Origin: Sphingomonas mollis
Lineage (GTDB): Bacteria > Pseudomonadota > Alphaproteobacteria > Sphingomonadales > Sphingomonadaceae
Assembly: GCF_016427505.1 (NCBI RefSeq)
Contig: NZ_JAELXS010000002.1
Span: 186,001 to 250,000, forward strand
Reading direction: 5' to 3'
DNA length: 64,000 bases
A program made the position numbers and the translations under genes. Positions 1 to 14,334 of the stretch are shown here, in pieces. Numbering within the stretch: position 1 is the first letter of the stretch; every line of letters begins with the position of its first letter. Below the pieces are notes generated by a model. That model searched no databases, was not told where the DNA came from, and worked only from the letters and a program-made list of their open reading frames with translations.

Positions 1-2
1 GC

Positions 3-257
3 GCCCGTGCGCGGTACGACGTCGCGCTGTGCCCCTATCACGATCAGGCGCTGGTCCCGCTCAAGACGCTGTTCTTCGATGACGGCGTCAACATTACCTT
101 GGGGCTGCCGATCGTCCGTACCTCGCCCGACCACGGCACGGCCTTCGCGATCGCCGGTCAGGACCGCGCCGAGCCGGGGGCGATGATCGCCGCGATTACG
201 ATGGCCGGAGAGGCCGCTACCCGCCGCGCCGCAACCGCCGCCGCCGTCGCGGCGTGA
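3..257 (+). CDS. pdxA: 4-hydroxythreonine-4-phosphate dehydrogenase, C-terminal part
   Basis: The window opens inside this gene; only about 84 C-terminal residues are present. PdxA oxidises 4-phosphohydroxy-L-threonine in the DXP-dependent pathway to pyridoxal 5'-phosphate, in the cytoplasm. The visible part carries the family signatures [10 protein letters not shown] (metal-binding His and Asp region), the [13 protein letters not shown] stretch and [10 protein letters not shown]. The stop TGA at 255-257 overlaps the GTG start of the rsmA gene (GTGA), so the two are translationally coupled; a pdxA-rsmA pair is common in proteobacteria. The end is alanine-rich (AATAAAVAA), which is unremarkable in high-GC genomes. 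The start lies upstream of the window. Confidence 0.93.
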   Translation, partial: ARARYDVALCPYHDQALVPLKTLFFDDGVNITLGLPIVRTSPDHGTAFAIAGQDRAEPGAMIAAITMAGEAATRRAATAAAVAA

Positions 258-1072
258 CCATCTCCCTCCCCCCCTTGCGGGACGTGATCGCCCGTCACGG
301 GCTATCGGCGTCCAAGGCGCTCGGCCAGAACTTCCTGTTCGATGGCCAGCTTCTCGCCCGCATTGCCGCCGTTCCCGGCGAACTGGACGGAGCCGAAGTG
401 CTGGAGGTCGGCCCCGGTCCCGGCGGCCTCACCCGCGCCCTGTTGGCGGCCGGCGCGCGCGTCACCGCGATCGAGCGCGATCGGCGCTGCATTCCGGCGC
501 TTGCCGAGCTGCGCGATGCCTATCCCGGACAGTTGCGGGTGATCGAGGACGACGCACTGGCGATCGATGCGCCATCGCTGTTTGCGGGCAAGCCGCACAT
601 CGTCTCCAACCTGCCCTACAACATCGGTACCGCCCTGCTGGTGGGATGGCTGTCCGCCGACTGGCAGCCATGGTGGCAATCATGCACGCTGATGTTCCAA
701 CGCGAGGTCGCCGACCGAATCGTCGCGTCGGCGAATGATGACGCCTATGGCCGGCTCGCGGTGTTGTCCCAGTGGCGCAGCACCGCACGCATCGCGATGC
801 CCGTCCACCGCTCCGCCTTCACGCCGCCGCCCAAGGTGATGTCGGCGGTCGTCCACCTCGTGCCCACCGAACCGCCCGCCGGCGTGACGTTCAAGGTGCT
901 GGAACGCCTGACCGCCGCCGCCTTCGGCCAGCGCCGCAAGATGCTGCGTCAGAGCGTTAAGGGGGTGCCGGGGGCTGCGGAGGCGATGGAAAAGCTGGGC
1001 ATCGACCCCACCCGCCGCGCTGAAACGGTATCGGTCGAGGAATTCGTCACGCTGGCCAGAGCGCTCTCGTAA
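254..1072 (+). CDS. rsmA: 16S rRNA (adenine1518-N6/adenine1519-N6)-dimethyltransferase KsgA/RsmA
   Basis: This enzyme dimethylates the two adjacent adenines in the 3'-terminal helix of 16S rRNA, using SAM, late in small-subunit assembly. The 272-residue protein has the usual family length. SAM-binding motif I is [10 protein letters not shown] at residues 51-60, GQNFLFD lies near residue 24, and the catalytic NLPYN motif is at 119-123. The start is a GTG overlapping the pdxA stop by two bases. The downstream neighbour converges from the other strand, and the 190-bp interval between them carries a large inverted repeat. Confidence 0.97.
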   Translation: MTISLPPLRDVIARHGLSASKALGQNFLFDGQLLARIAAVPGELDGAEVLEVGPGPGGLTRALLAAGARVTAIERDRRCIPALAELRDAYPGQLRVIEDDALAIDAPSLFAGKPHIVSNLPYNIGTALLVGWLSADWQPWWQSCTLMFQREVADRIVASANDDAYGRLAVLSQWRSTARIAMPVHRSAFTPPPKVMSAVVHLVPTEPPAGVTFKVLERLTAAAFGQRRKMLRQSVKGVPGAAEAMEKLGIDPTRRAETVSVEEFVTLARALS

Positions 1073-1123
1073 ATTCTTCCGGCCGCCGGCGGACTTCTTC
1101 GAAAATGTGCCCCCCACTGCTGC

Positions 1124-1214
1124 TTCCCCGGCGGAGGCCGGGGTCCAGTCGGGATAGCTGCAATGGGTCTTTCACGGCCGTTCACCCAACTGGACCCCGG
1201 CCTCCGCCGGGGAA
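1124..1214. repeat. Perfect 26-bp inverted repeat with a 39-nt loop (REP-like)
   Basis: The arms at 1124-1149 and 1189-1214 are exact reverse complements. Each arm contains its own hairpin core, CCCCGGC-GGAG-GCCGGGG. The element fills most of the gap between the convergent ends of rsmA (1072) and the TPR gene (1264). Its arrangement resembles bacterial REP doublets, and it may also stop transcription from both sides. No transposase is nearby. The REP assignment is inferred from shape and position. Confidence 0.75.
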
Positions 1215-1263
1215 CAGGATCAGTTGGGCGAAGGTCACCGCCGGAATAACAACACAGCGACCG

Positions 1264-1764
1264 CTACTGCTTCGCCGCCACCGGCCTGGTATCCGCCTGC
1301 GCCGTCGTCACCGGCGGTCCCTTGGCGATCACCGCCGCCAGTGTCGTCGCCTCCGGACAGGCGCCCTTGCAGAGCGTCCTCAGCTTGGCAAGATTGTCCT
1401 TGGCCCGCGAAATCGCGCCCTTCGCCACCAATGCTTCGCCCTGACCCTTCAACGCCACGCGGTCATTGGGTTCCAGCAACAGCGCCTCGCGATACAGCCG
1501 GATCGCCTTGCCCGGCAGGCCGCGCTGACCCGCGACTTCGGCCAGCACGATGAAGGCCCCCCGGTTGCGTGGATCGACCGCGACCGCCGTTTCCAGCGTA
1601 TCCGTCGCCCCGTCGAGATTGCCCGCCGCCTTGAGGGCGCGTCCCTGCGTCAGCAATTGCAGCGAGCGGGCGTCGATCTGATCGTCCGGCCGCTGACCCT
1701 GCAGCGACGTGGTGATGCTGACGGTCGCCAGCGCGGCGGCTAGGGCGACGGACGAAAAGCGCAT
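1264..1764 (-). CDS. Exported tetratricopeptide-repeat protein
   Basis: A 166-residue protein of unknown function. The N-terminus MRFSSVALAAALATVSITTS looks like a signal peptide, placing the rest in the periplasm. Residues about 35-140 hold TPR-type helical repeats (ALKAAGNLDGATDTLETAVAV, then GKAIRLYREALLLEPND), which usually mediate protein contacts. I chose the ATG at 1764 because GGAG lies six bases ahead of it; an ATG at 1776 has no comparable ribosome site. It follows rsmB by 35 bp on the same strand and probably ends the guaB-rsmB transcript. No specific partner can be named. Confidence 0.8.
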   Translation of the reverse strand: MRFSSVALAAALATVSITTSLQGQRPDDQIDARSLQLLTQGRALKAAGNLDGATDTLETAVAVDPRNRGAFIVLAEVAGQRGLPGKAIRLYREALLLEPNDRVALKGQGEALVAKGAISRAKDNLAKLRTLCKGACPEATTLAAVIAKGPPVTTAQADTRPVAAKQ

Positions 1765-1799
1765 GATCGTCTCCATGGGGGACCTGGAGTGTTTGCGTA

Positions 1800-2969
1800 T
1801 CACGGCGCCACCAGCCGCGCGACGAAAAACCCGTCCGTGCCGTCGTTTGCGGGATCGAGCCGGATACCGAAGCCATGCCGCCGTCCAGCCGGAAGATCGG
1901 GCGTCTCCGCCCGCCAACCCGGATGATCCGCCAGAAACGCATCGACCTGTTCGCGGCCCTCCGCATCGAGCAGCGAGCAGACGATATAGACCAGGCTGCC
2001 ACCCGGCTTCACCAGTTCCGCACCGATGCCGAGCACATGCCGCTGCGTATCGACCAGCCGCACGAGCCGATCCGGCGTCAGCCGCCAGCGCGCCTCCGGA
2101 TTGCGGCGCCACGTTCCCGTCCCCGAACACGGCGCATCGACCAGCACGCCATCGGCGGACGCGTGCCACGTCTCCAGCGCGGCCAGTTCGCTCTTGGGAT
2201 CAAGCAACCGCGTCTCGATGCTGGTCGCCCCTGCCCGTTCCGCCCGCGCCGGCAGCCGCGACAAACGGGTACGATCGGTATCGCAGGCCAGCAGCGTTCC
2301 CTGATCCTGCATCCGCGCCGCCAGCGCCAGCGTCTTGCCGCCCGCACCCGCGCACAGATCGACGATACGGTCGCCCGCCCTCGCCGGCATTGCGAGGCCG
2401 ACGATCTGGCTGCCCTCGTCCTGCACCTCGATCGATCCGTCGCGCCATGCCGGCAATGCCTCGACATTGGTGCCTGTCGGCAACCGCATGCCGCCGACTG
2501 CACGCGACAAAGGCGTTGCATCCGGCAGGTCGGGGGCCGCCTTCAACGCGTTGACCCGAACATCCAGCGTCGCGCGCGAGATCAGCGCCGGCAACGCATC
2601 GGCCGACAGTCCCGACGCCATCAGCGCCTCGATCAGCCATGGCGGCGCGATGCCGGGTTCCGCGCGCACCTCGTCCGGCCCTATCGCCGCCGGGCCATGC
2701 GCCACGCCGTCGAACGTCGCGGCGATGGCGGGATCGGTATCGGCCAGCAACAGCATCGCCGCCCGGCCGCTCGGCGGCACATCGCCCGCCAGCCGGATCG
2801 CGGCATAGACCAGCTCGCGCACCGCGCGGCGGTCCTTCGACCCGGCATAGCGGCGCGTGCCGAAGTAACGCGCGATCAGCGTGTCGGCCGCAGCCCCGCC
2901 TTCACGCGCGGCGGTGATGATGGCGTCGAGCAACTCGATCGCGGCTTCGGTACGGGCGCCTGGTGTCAT
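1800..2969 (-). CDS. rsmB: RsmB-family rRNA (cytosine-5)-methyltransferase
   Basis: A SAM-dependent RNA m5C methyltransferase of the NOL1/NOP2/Sun family, probably acting on 16S rRNA. The 389-residue protein has an N-terminal NusB-like region (about 1-130) and a Rossmann domain with DLCAGAGGKT near residue 204. The DAPCSGTG motif contains Cys281 and the second catalytic cysteine is Cys331 in IVCSLLD; the two-cysteine arrangement is diagnostic of the family. AGGGG lies ahead of the ATG. guaB ends 21 bp upstream, so the two are likely co-transcribed. The exact target cytosine is inferred from the family and is not visible in the sequence. Confidence 0.9.
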   Translation of the reverse strand: MTPGARTEAAIELLDAIITAAREGGAAADTLIARYFGTRRYAGSKDRRAVRELVYAAIRLAGDVPPSGRAAMLLLADTDPAIAATFDGVAHGPAAIGPDEVRAEPGIAPPWLIEALMASGLSADALPALISRATLDVRVNALKAAPDLPDATPLSRAVGGMRLPTGTNVEALPAWRDGSIEVQDEGSQIVGLAMPARAGDRIVDLCAGAGGKTLALAARMQDQGTLLACDTDRTRLSRLPARAERAGATSIETRLLDPKSELAALETWHASADGVLVDAPCSGTGTWRRNPEARWRLTPDRLVRLVDTQRHVLGIGAELVKPGGSLVYIVCSLLDAEGREQVDAFLADHPGWRAETPDLPAGRRHGFGIRLDPANDGTDGFFVARLVAP

Positions 2970-2990
2970 GATGGCACCCCTTCATGCTGG

Positions 2991-5262
<2,272 letters not shown>

Positions 5263-5268
5263 TCCCGT

Positions 5269-5712
5269 TCAGAGTGAGGTGAGCGTCGCGAGCCGTTCCA
5301 GCGCCTCGATCGGCGCCGCCTCGGGATAGCATTCCGCGGTTGCCGGCAGGATCAGCCAAGGCTGCCTGCTGCGCGTCCAGATGTGCAGCGGCACGTCGAT
5401 CCGTGCGCTGTCGTCCAGCGTGCCGGCCCGGATATTGACCAGCCACGGCCGCGCGTCGTTCGTATTGTACAGCCGCGTGTGACAGGTCAGGCAGAAGCGC
5501 TGCACCGAAAACCGCCTCATCGGATTGACGAAGCCATATTCGGTGACGGCGCCCTCCACCGCCAGCGCATCCGCCGCCATGAAGAACTGCATGCTGAACG
5601 CGCTGCCGCTCCACGTCTGGCAATCGGTGCAGTGGCATGCATAGGCGGCGGGCAACGTGTCGCGCGCCACCTTGTAGCGGACGGCGCCACAACGGCAGCC
5701 GCCCGCAATCAC
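5269..5712 (-). CDS. GFA-family zinc-binding protein
   Basis: A 147-residue protein of the glutathione-dependent formaldehyde-activating (GFA/CENP-V) fold. Zinc-ligand cysteines are visible as GCRCG (residues 5-9), CHCTDC and CLTCH. Members are annotated as S-(hydroxymethyl)glutathione synthases, but most are uncharacterised, so a role in formaldehyde detoxification is only suggested. The start is GTG at 5712, one base beyond the asd stop codon, so translation is probably coupled to asd. No formaldehyde dehydrogenase gene is nearby. Confidence 0.83.
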   Translation of the reverse strand: MIAGGCRCGAVRYKVARDTLPAAYACHCTDCQTWSGSAFSMQFFMAADALAVEGAVTEYGFVNPMRRFSVQRFCLTCHTRLYNTNDARPWLVNIRAGTLDDSARIDVPLHIWTRSRQPWLILPATAECYPEAAPIEALERLATLTSL

Positions 5713-5713
5713 C

Positions 5714-6742
<1,029 letters not shown>

Positions 6743-6814
6743 GTCTTTCTCCAAAATCCGTGGCGCGCCCGTAGCGTCATTGCGCCACGGCGTCCAATCG
6801 CTTTCCTAATCGTG

Positions 6815-6857
6815 CGTGCGGGTCATGCTGCGGGTGTGACGCAGCATGACCCGCATG
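6815..6857 (-). terminator. Strong hairpin after the peptidase gene
   Basis: Arms at 6818-6832 and 6840-6854 are perfect 15-bp complements around a 7-nt loop (GGTGTGA). Two further pairs and a G-T wobble extend the stem outwards to 6815/6857. It starts about 13 bases after the stop codon of the S9 peptidase gene, in the gap before asd. No T tract follows, so its action as a terminator is inferred from position and stability. Confidence 0.7.
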
Positions 6858-6869
6858 GCCACATTTGCC

Positions 6870-9221
6870 CTACGGCGCAGGCGTTGCCGGCACCGGCGCT
6901 GCGGGCGGCGGCACGGCAGCCGCCTCGGGCTTGTTCTTCACCGTCCGTTCCAGGAACGACAGGATCGTCCCCCACAGATGCTGGCTGACCCCCGGTCCCG
7001 ACACGCGGTGGGTGTAACCGGGGTAGAACATCATCTCGAACGGCGTCGCCGTCTTCTGCATCTCCGCCGCGAACGCGGTGGAGTTGTCGAGAAAGACATT
7101 GTCGTCCGCCATCCCGTGGATCAGCAGCAACGGATCGCGGATCTTCGCCGCATCCGCCACCGCCGCCGATGCCGCATAGGCCGCCGGGTCGAGACGGGGA
7201 TCGCCCATATACCGTTCTGTGTAATGGGTGTCGTACAGCGTCCACTCCGTCACCGGCGCGCCGGATACGGCGGCGGCATAGACGCCCGGCGTCTTCTCCA
7301 GCATCTTGATCGACATGTATCCGCCATAAGACCAGCCATAGGTCGCGATCTTCGCCGGATCGACGAAGGGCAGCGTCTTCAGATAATCGGCGCCGGCGAG
7401 CTGGTCGGCGACCTCCACCGTCCCCATCGCGTGATAGATCTGATCCTCGAACGCCTTGCCGCGATTGATCGAGCCGCGATTGTCGATCTGGAAGAAGATG
7501 TAACCCTGATCGACCAGGAACTGCGGCAACGGCCCCTGCCAGCCGCGCGTCACCTGCTGGCTGTGCGGGCCGCCATAATGCTGGAAGAACACGGGGTATT
7601 TGCGGCCCGGCTCCAGCGGCGGCGTAATCATTTCCCAATGCAGCGTCGATCCGTCCGCCGCCTTGATCGTGCCGAACGTCGTCTGCTGATGGCTGGCGAG
7701 GTACGGGAAATAGGGATGGCCGGCGACCACCGCATTCTCGTTGATCCAGCGGACGCGCTTGCCCCCCGCATCGGCCAGATAGACCTGCGTCGGCTGCGTC
7801 GGGCTGGACCGCGATACGACGAAGCGGGTGGCCGTGCCGTCCATCGTCGCTGAATAGGTCGCGCCACGCTCGGTCAGGCGGGTGATGTCGTTCGGCTTGG
7901 CGATATCGACCGAATAGAGATGCTGTTCCAGCACATCGTCGCGCGTGCCGGTGAAGAATATCCGGCGCTTGCCCTCGTCGATCCCGACCAGTCCGGTCAC
8001 GACCCAGTCGCCCTTGGTCAACTGCGTCCACTTGCCGGCCGCGAAGCGGTAAAGATGGCCGTAACCGCTGCGTTCGGACCGCCAGATCAGGCTGCCGTCG
8101 CGCATGATCTGATAGGCATCGGTCAGGTTCAGCCAGCTTTTCTCGCCGGCCCGCTCGGTGAACAGGATCGTCGACTTGCCCGTCGCCGGATCGACGCGCA
8201 GCACGTCCATCCGCTTCTGGTCGCGCGACTGGCGCTGGATCAGCAGTCCCGAACCATCCGGCGTCCAGTCGACACGCGCCAGATAGATGTCGCGCTCCGC
8301 CCCCAGATTGACCTTCACCTGTCCGGTGCCGTCCGGCTTCATCACATACAGGTCGACCAGCACGTTGGGGGTGCCGGCCGCCGGATAGCGTTGTTCGTAC
8401 ACCCGCGTGCCGGTGGCGCCGATCGCCGCGCGCGTGGCGACATGGACCGGCGCCTCATCGAAACGCTCGACCGCGATATAGCGGTCGTCGGGGCTCCACC
8501 AATACCCCGTGCTGCGGTCCATCTCCTCCTGCGCGACGAATTCGGCCTCGCCCCAATGGACGGTGCCGGCGCCATCGGTGGTCGCTGCCTTCGCCGCGCC
8601 GGCATTGGGGCCAAGCGATTGCACGTACAGGTTCTGATTGCGGACATAGCTGACGAAGCCGCCACGCGGCGATACGACGGGATTGAGCGCCCCGCCCGCG
8701 CCCCCGTCCGCACCTTGCGTCAGCTTGCGGACATTGCCGTCCAGCGTGGCGAGGAACAGATCGCCGTCCAGCGGCACCAGGATCGACTTGCCGTCCGACG
8801 ACCAGTCATACGCCACGATCCCCTTCGATCCGCCGATCCGCGCCCGCTCGCGCTGCATCTTCTCCGCTTCGGACAGTTCCGCGCCGGACCCGACCTTGCC
8901 CGAATCCACCAGCATCCGTTCCGCACCCGTCGCGGTATCCGTCGCCCACAGGTCGAACCGCTCCTTGTCGTCCGCGCGGTTGCGCAGACTGGTCAACAGG
9001 CTGCCATCGGGCGACAAGCGCAACGATCGCGGCTGCTGGCCCGACAGGTCGGGATTGCCGAACACCCGTGCCAGCGTCAGGTCGCCACCCTCGATCGGGG
9101 GGACCGGCGCGAGCGTCTCCGCCTGCACCGGCGCGGTCGTCGTCGGTGGCACGACTTGGTCAGCGGCCATCGCGGCCGTCCCCGTCGAGGCCAAGGCCAA
9201 TCCCAGCAACCATGCGCGCAT
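6870..9221 (-). CDS. Exported S9 dipeptidyl-peptidase IV-like serine peptidase
   Basis: A 783-residue prolyl-oligopeptidase-family enzyme that would cut dipeptides from peptides in the periplasm or at the cell surface. A signal peptide (MRAWLLGLALASTGTAAMA) precedes an eight-bladed beta-propeller region with repeated WSPDD and LSPDGS elements. The C-terminal hydrolase carries the nucleophile Ser631 in GWSYGGYMS, an Asp near 706-707 in HGMADDN and His738 in YTHR. A proline/alanine-rich tail ends the protein. GGAG lies nine bases ahead of the ATG. It appears monocistronic, with a strong hairpin behind it. Substrate specificity cannot be read from the sequence. Confidence 0.92.
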   Translation of the reverse strand: MRAWLLGLALASTGTAAMAADQVVPPTTTAPVQAETLAPVPPIEGGDLTLARVFGNPDLSGQQPRSLRLSPDGSLLTSLRNRADDKERFDLWATDTATGAERMLVDSGKVGSGAELSEAEKMQRERARIGGSKGIVAYDWSSDGKSILVPLDGDLFLATLDGNVRKLTQGADGGAGGALNPVVSPRGGFVSYVRNQNLYVQSLGPNAGAAKAATTDGAGTVHWGEAEFVAQEEMDRSTGYWWSPDDRYIAVERFDEAPVHVATRAAIGATGTRVYEQRYPAAGTPNVLVDLYVMKPDGTGQVKVNLGAERDIYLARVDWTPDGSGLLIQRQSRDQKRMDVLRVDPATGKSTILFTERAGEKSWLNLTDAYQIMRDGSLIWRSERSGYGHLYRFAAGKWTQLTKGDWVVTGLVGIDEGKRRIFFTGTRDDVLEQHLYSVDIAKPNDITRLTERGATYSATMDGTATRFVVSRSSPTQPTQVYLADAGGKRVRWINENAVVAGHPYFPYLASHQQTTFGTIKAADGSTLHWEMITPPLEPGRKYPVFFQHYGGPHSQQVTRGWQGPLPQFLVDQGYIFFQIDNRGSINRGKAFEDQIYHAMGTVEVADQLAGADYLKTLPFVDPAKIATYGWSYGGYMSIKMLEKTPGVYAAAVSGAPVTEWTLYDTHYTERYMGDPRLDPAAYAASAAVADAAKIRDPLLLIHGMADDNVFLDNSTAFAAEMQKTATPFEMMFYPGYTHRVSGPGVSQHLWGTILSFLERTVKNKPEAAAVPPPAAPVPATPAP

Positions 9222-9469
9222 CCCGTCAGTCTCCGGAGGATCATGCCCCGCGGTCACGGAGCGTGGCCGCTTATCGCGACCGGCGGCGGCGGCCACAACC
9301 CCCGAGTTTGCCCGATATTTTCGATGAACGACGCGATCGATGAAAGCGCCGTCAACCAACTCTTTACGCCGACACGTGTAGAACCATTTTGAAGGCAGTG
9401 GCGCGGGATGGCGTATCGGCCGTGCACCTTCACGTTGGGACCAGACATTTGGATAATCGGCAGTTCGGC

Positions 9470-10132
9470 ATGAGCATCGGCATCGAGCCCGCCAGTCCGC
9501 ACAGCGCCTGGACCATGCTGACCGGTCTGATCGCGGTCGACGGCAGCACCCGTCACCCGCATGTCCGCCGCCTGCTCGCGCCCCGACCATCGCGCCGCGA
9601 CCTGTCGGATGCCGTCCATGCGCTCTGCACGGTCCATGGCGGCCATCCCGGCATGATCGACGAGGCGAGCAAGCATTGCGCGCAACCCGACGCCTGCGAC
9701 TGGCTGGCCGTCGCCGCACGCGGGTTCGCGGGTGAACGGGCGATGCTGGTGCGACTGTCGGCCGCCGTCGGCCCCTTGCCCTCCACACCCGGTCAGGCGG
9801 AGACGGAGGGCGTGCTGGTCGGCATGCGCCATGCGCTCGGCATGCTTGCCCAGTCGGATCGCGGCGGCTGCGCGACCGGCGCGGTGGCGGCGCTGGTGAT
9901 GGACTGGGAAACGGTGCGGCAATTGCTCGCCGTCGCGGCGGATTGCTTCGGCGCCGAACTCGCCCCCAGCCGCCTGCCCGCCGCCGGCGTCAATGCCGCG
10001 GCGGTGGCGATGCTGGGCGACACCCCGGCGACCGAGCGGGCGATGGGATTCGGCGTGCGTCAGTTGCTCGGCCAGCAATACGGCCTGTGGAACCTGCTGG
10101 AAGCACGGGCGGCGGCGCGCGAGCCGCTATAG
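9470..10132 (+). CDS. Uncharacterised alpha-helical protein
   Basis: A 220-residue soluble protein I cannot assign to a function. It is rich in alanine and short helices (GVLVGMRHALGMLAQ, ETVRQLLAVAADCFGAEL) and has scattered cysteines and histidines (ALCTVHGGHP, ASKHCAQPDACDWL) that could bind a metal. I see no signal peptide or membrane segment. The frame is open from a TTG at 9389, but the stretch before 9470 has poorer codon use, so I prefer the ATG at 9470; its ribosome site is weak. The MoxR ATPase gene follows by 44 bp and may be co-transcribed. The 248 bp upstream, shared with the divergent peptidase, show no clear feature. Confidence 0.65.
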   Translation: MSIGIEPASPHSAWTMLTGLIAVDGSTRHPHVRRLLAPRPSRRDLSDAVHALCTVHGGHPGMIDEASKHCAQPDACDWLAVAARGFAGERAMLVRLSAAVGPLPSTPGQAETEGVLVGMRHALGMLAQSDRGGCATGAVAALVMDWETVRQLLAVAADCFGAELAPSRLPAAGVNAAAVAMLGDTPATERAMGFGVRQLLGQQYGLWNLLEARAAAREPL

Positions 10133-10176
10133 CCGGCCGCTTGCACCCGCCCGGCGCTTCCGCCACATCATGGGCG

Positions 10177-11028
10177 ATGAAGCGCTTCGACAGCACCGGC
10201 AGCTATATCGCGACCGACGACCTGAAGGTGGCGGTCAACGCCGCCGTCCATCTCCGCCGCCCCCTGCTGGTGAAGGGCGAACCCGGCACCGGCAAGACGG
10301 TGCTGGCGCACGAGATCGCCCGCGCGATCGACGCGCCGCTGATCGAATGGACGGTGAAGTCCACCACCAAGGCCGCGCAGGGCCTCTACGAATATGATGC
10401 CGTCGCCCGCCTGCGCGACGGCCAGCTCGGCGATCCCCGCGTCCACGACATCGGCAATTACATCCGCCGCGGCAAATTATGGGACGCCTTCACCCGTCCC
10501 GCGCCGCCGGTGCTGCTGATCGACGAGATCGACAAGGCGGACATCGAATTCCCCAACGACCTGCTCCACGAAATCGATCGCATGGAATTCCATGTCTACG
10601 AGACGGGAGAGACGGTGCGCGCGGTGGAACGGCCGATCGTCGTCATCACCTCGAACAACGAAAAGGAGCTACCCGACGCGTTCCTGCGCCGATGCTTCTT
10701 CCACTATATCCGCTTTCCCGATCGCGACACGATGCAGGCGATCGTCGACGTGCATTTCCCCGGCATCCAGAAGCTGCTCGTCGCCCGCGCGCTCGACCTG
10801 TTCTACGAGGTCCGCGAGGTGCCTGGGCTGAAGAAGAAGCCGTCGACGTCCGAACTGCTCGACTGGCTGAAACTGCTGCTGCACGAGGATTTGCCGCTAG
10901 ACGTCCTGCAAAACCGCGACCCGACCAAGGCGATCCCGCCGCTCCATGGTGCGCTGCTGAAGAACGAGGCGGACGTGATGCTGTTCGAACGCCTCGCCTT
11001 CATGGCCCGGCGGCAGGGGCGGCCTTAA
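10177..11028 (+). CDS. MoxR-family AAA+ ATPase
   Basis: A 283-residue cytoplasmic ATPase of the MoxR/CoxD type, a group of chaperone-like ATPases that usually activate metalloenzymes or complexes with a von Willebrand A-domain partner. Walker A is GEPGTGKT at 34-41, Walker B is VLLIDEIDKAD, and sensor 1 lies in VVITSNNEKELPDAFLRRC. No VWA gene is adjacent: the next gene is secA on the other strand, 25 bp away. The client is therefore unknown. The start follows the family's usual N-terminus; the ribosome site is weak. Confidence 0.88.
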   Translation: MKRFDSTGSYIATDDLKVAVNAAVHLRRPLLVKGEPGTGKTVLAHEIARAIDAPLIEWTVKSTTKAAQGLYEYDAVARLRDGQLGDPRVHDIGNYIRRGKLWDAFTRPAPPVLLIDEIDKADIEFPNDLLHEIDRMEFHVYETGETVRAVERPIVVITSNNEKELPDAFLRRCFFHYIRFPDRDTMQAIVDVHFPGIQKLLVARALDLFYEVREVPGLKKKPSTSELLDWLKLLLHEDLPLDVLQNRDPTKAIPPLHGALLKNEADVMLFERLAFMARRQGRP

Positions 11029-11053
11029 CCCGGCCACCCCCGCCCCCTGACCG

Positions 11054-13801
<2,748 letters not shown>

Positions 13802-13889
13802 GGGCGGAAATTCCTGATACGAGAGCGCACGGCACCGCGCCATCGCGGTCCCGCGCCGGTAAAGGGCGTTGGATCGGGCGGCGGCCCGG

Positions 13890-14144
13890 CTATTCGCGGC
13901 GGCGGCTGGCCCATAGCGGCTGGGACGGCGCAACCGACCATGCCGGCGTGACGATGGCGGCTGCCATCGCGGCCAGTGGCGCGATCCCCTGAACCGGCCG
14001 ATGCGCCGCGCGCGGGCAGATCGACTGGGCGACGGCGACGGCGGCCTGTCCTGCCGTGACCTGCACCGCATCGGGCGCACGCACGCTGCCACCGATACCG
14101 GTGATCGCGGACAGCAGGGCCGACAGGAGGAGCAGCAGGTTCAT
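13890..14144 (-). CDS. Small exported protein directly upstream of secA
   Basis: An 84-residue protein of unknown function. It begins with a strongly hydrophobic signal or anchor segment ([19 protein letters not shown]), continues through an Ala/Val/Pro-rich middle, and ends in a positively charged tail, PLWASRRRE. The single Cys43 is unlikely to be a lipobox. I chose the ATG at 14144; a GTG four codons upstream is possible. It lies 88 bp ahead of secA on the same strand and is probably co-transcribed. The position invites comparison with SecM-type secretion monitors, but there is no sequence match to the known SecM arrest motif that I can see. Confidence 0.62.
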   Translation of the reverse strand: MNLLLLLSALLSAITGIGGSVRAPDAVQVTAGQAAVAVAQSICPRAAHRPVQGIAPLAAMAAAIVTPAWSVAPSQPLWASRRRE

Positions 14145-14213
14145 GCGTATCCGCACATAGGCAGCAAGGGGTTAAAGGTCCATCCCGGCGTTACGGGTCA
14201 CCTTGGTCCGCCC

Positions 14214-14334
14214 CTGTCCTACAGCCCCGTCATCTGTCATCGCTGCCGGGTGACATTCGAACACTACCGACCGGATTATAATCTGCGCACGCGCATGCGC
14301 GCCCACGCACGCGATCGCGCACGCGTGGGACGGT
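14214..14334 (+). promoter_or_regulatory. Promoter/leader module upstream of argJ (copy A)
   Basis: Elements in order: CTGTCCTACAG at 14214-14224, 52 nt of spacer, TATAAT at 14277-14282, then a block of alternating C/G-rich sequence containing CGCGCATGCGCG, and an inverted repeat CCCACGC (14302-14308)/GCGTGGG (14323-14329). Directly after comes GGTGTGACTTT and the start of a short reading frame. The same order and nearly the same spacing occur at 55541-55690 on the other strand upstream of smpB. TATAAT is a good sigma-70 type -10 box, although no clear -35 is visible. Regulatory function is inferred. Confidence 0.6.
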
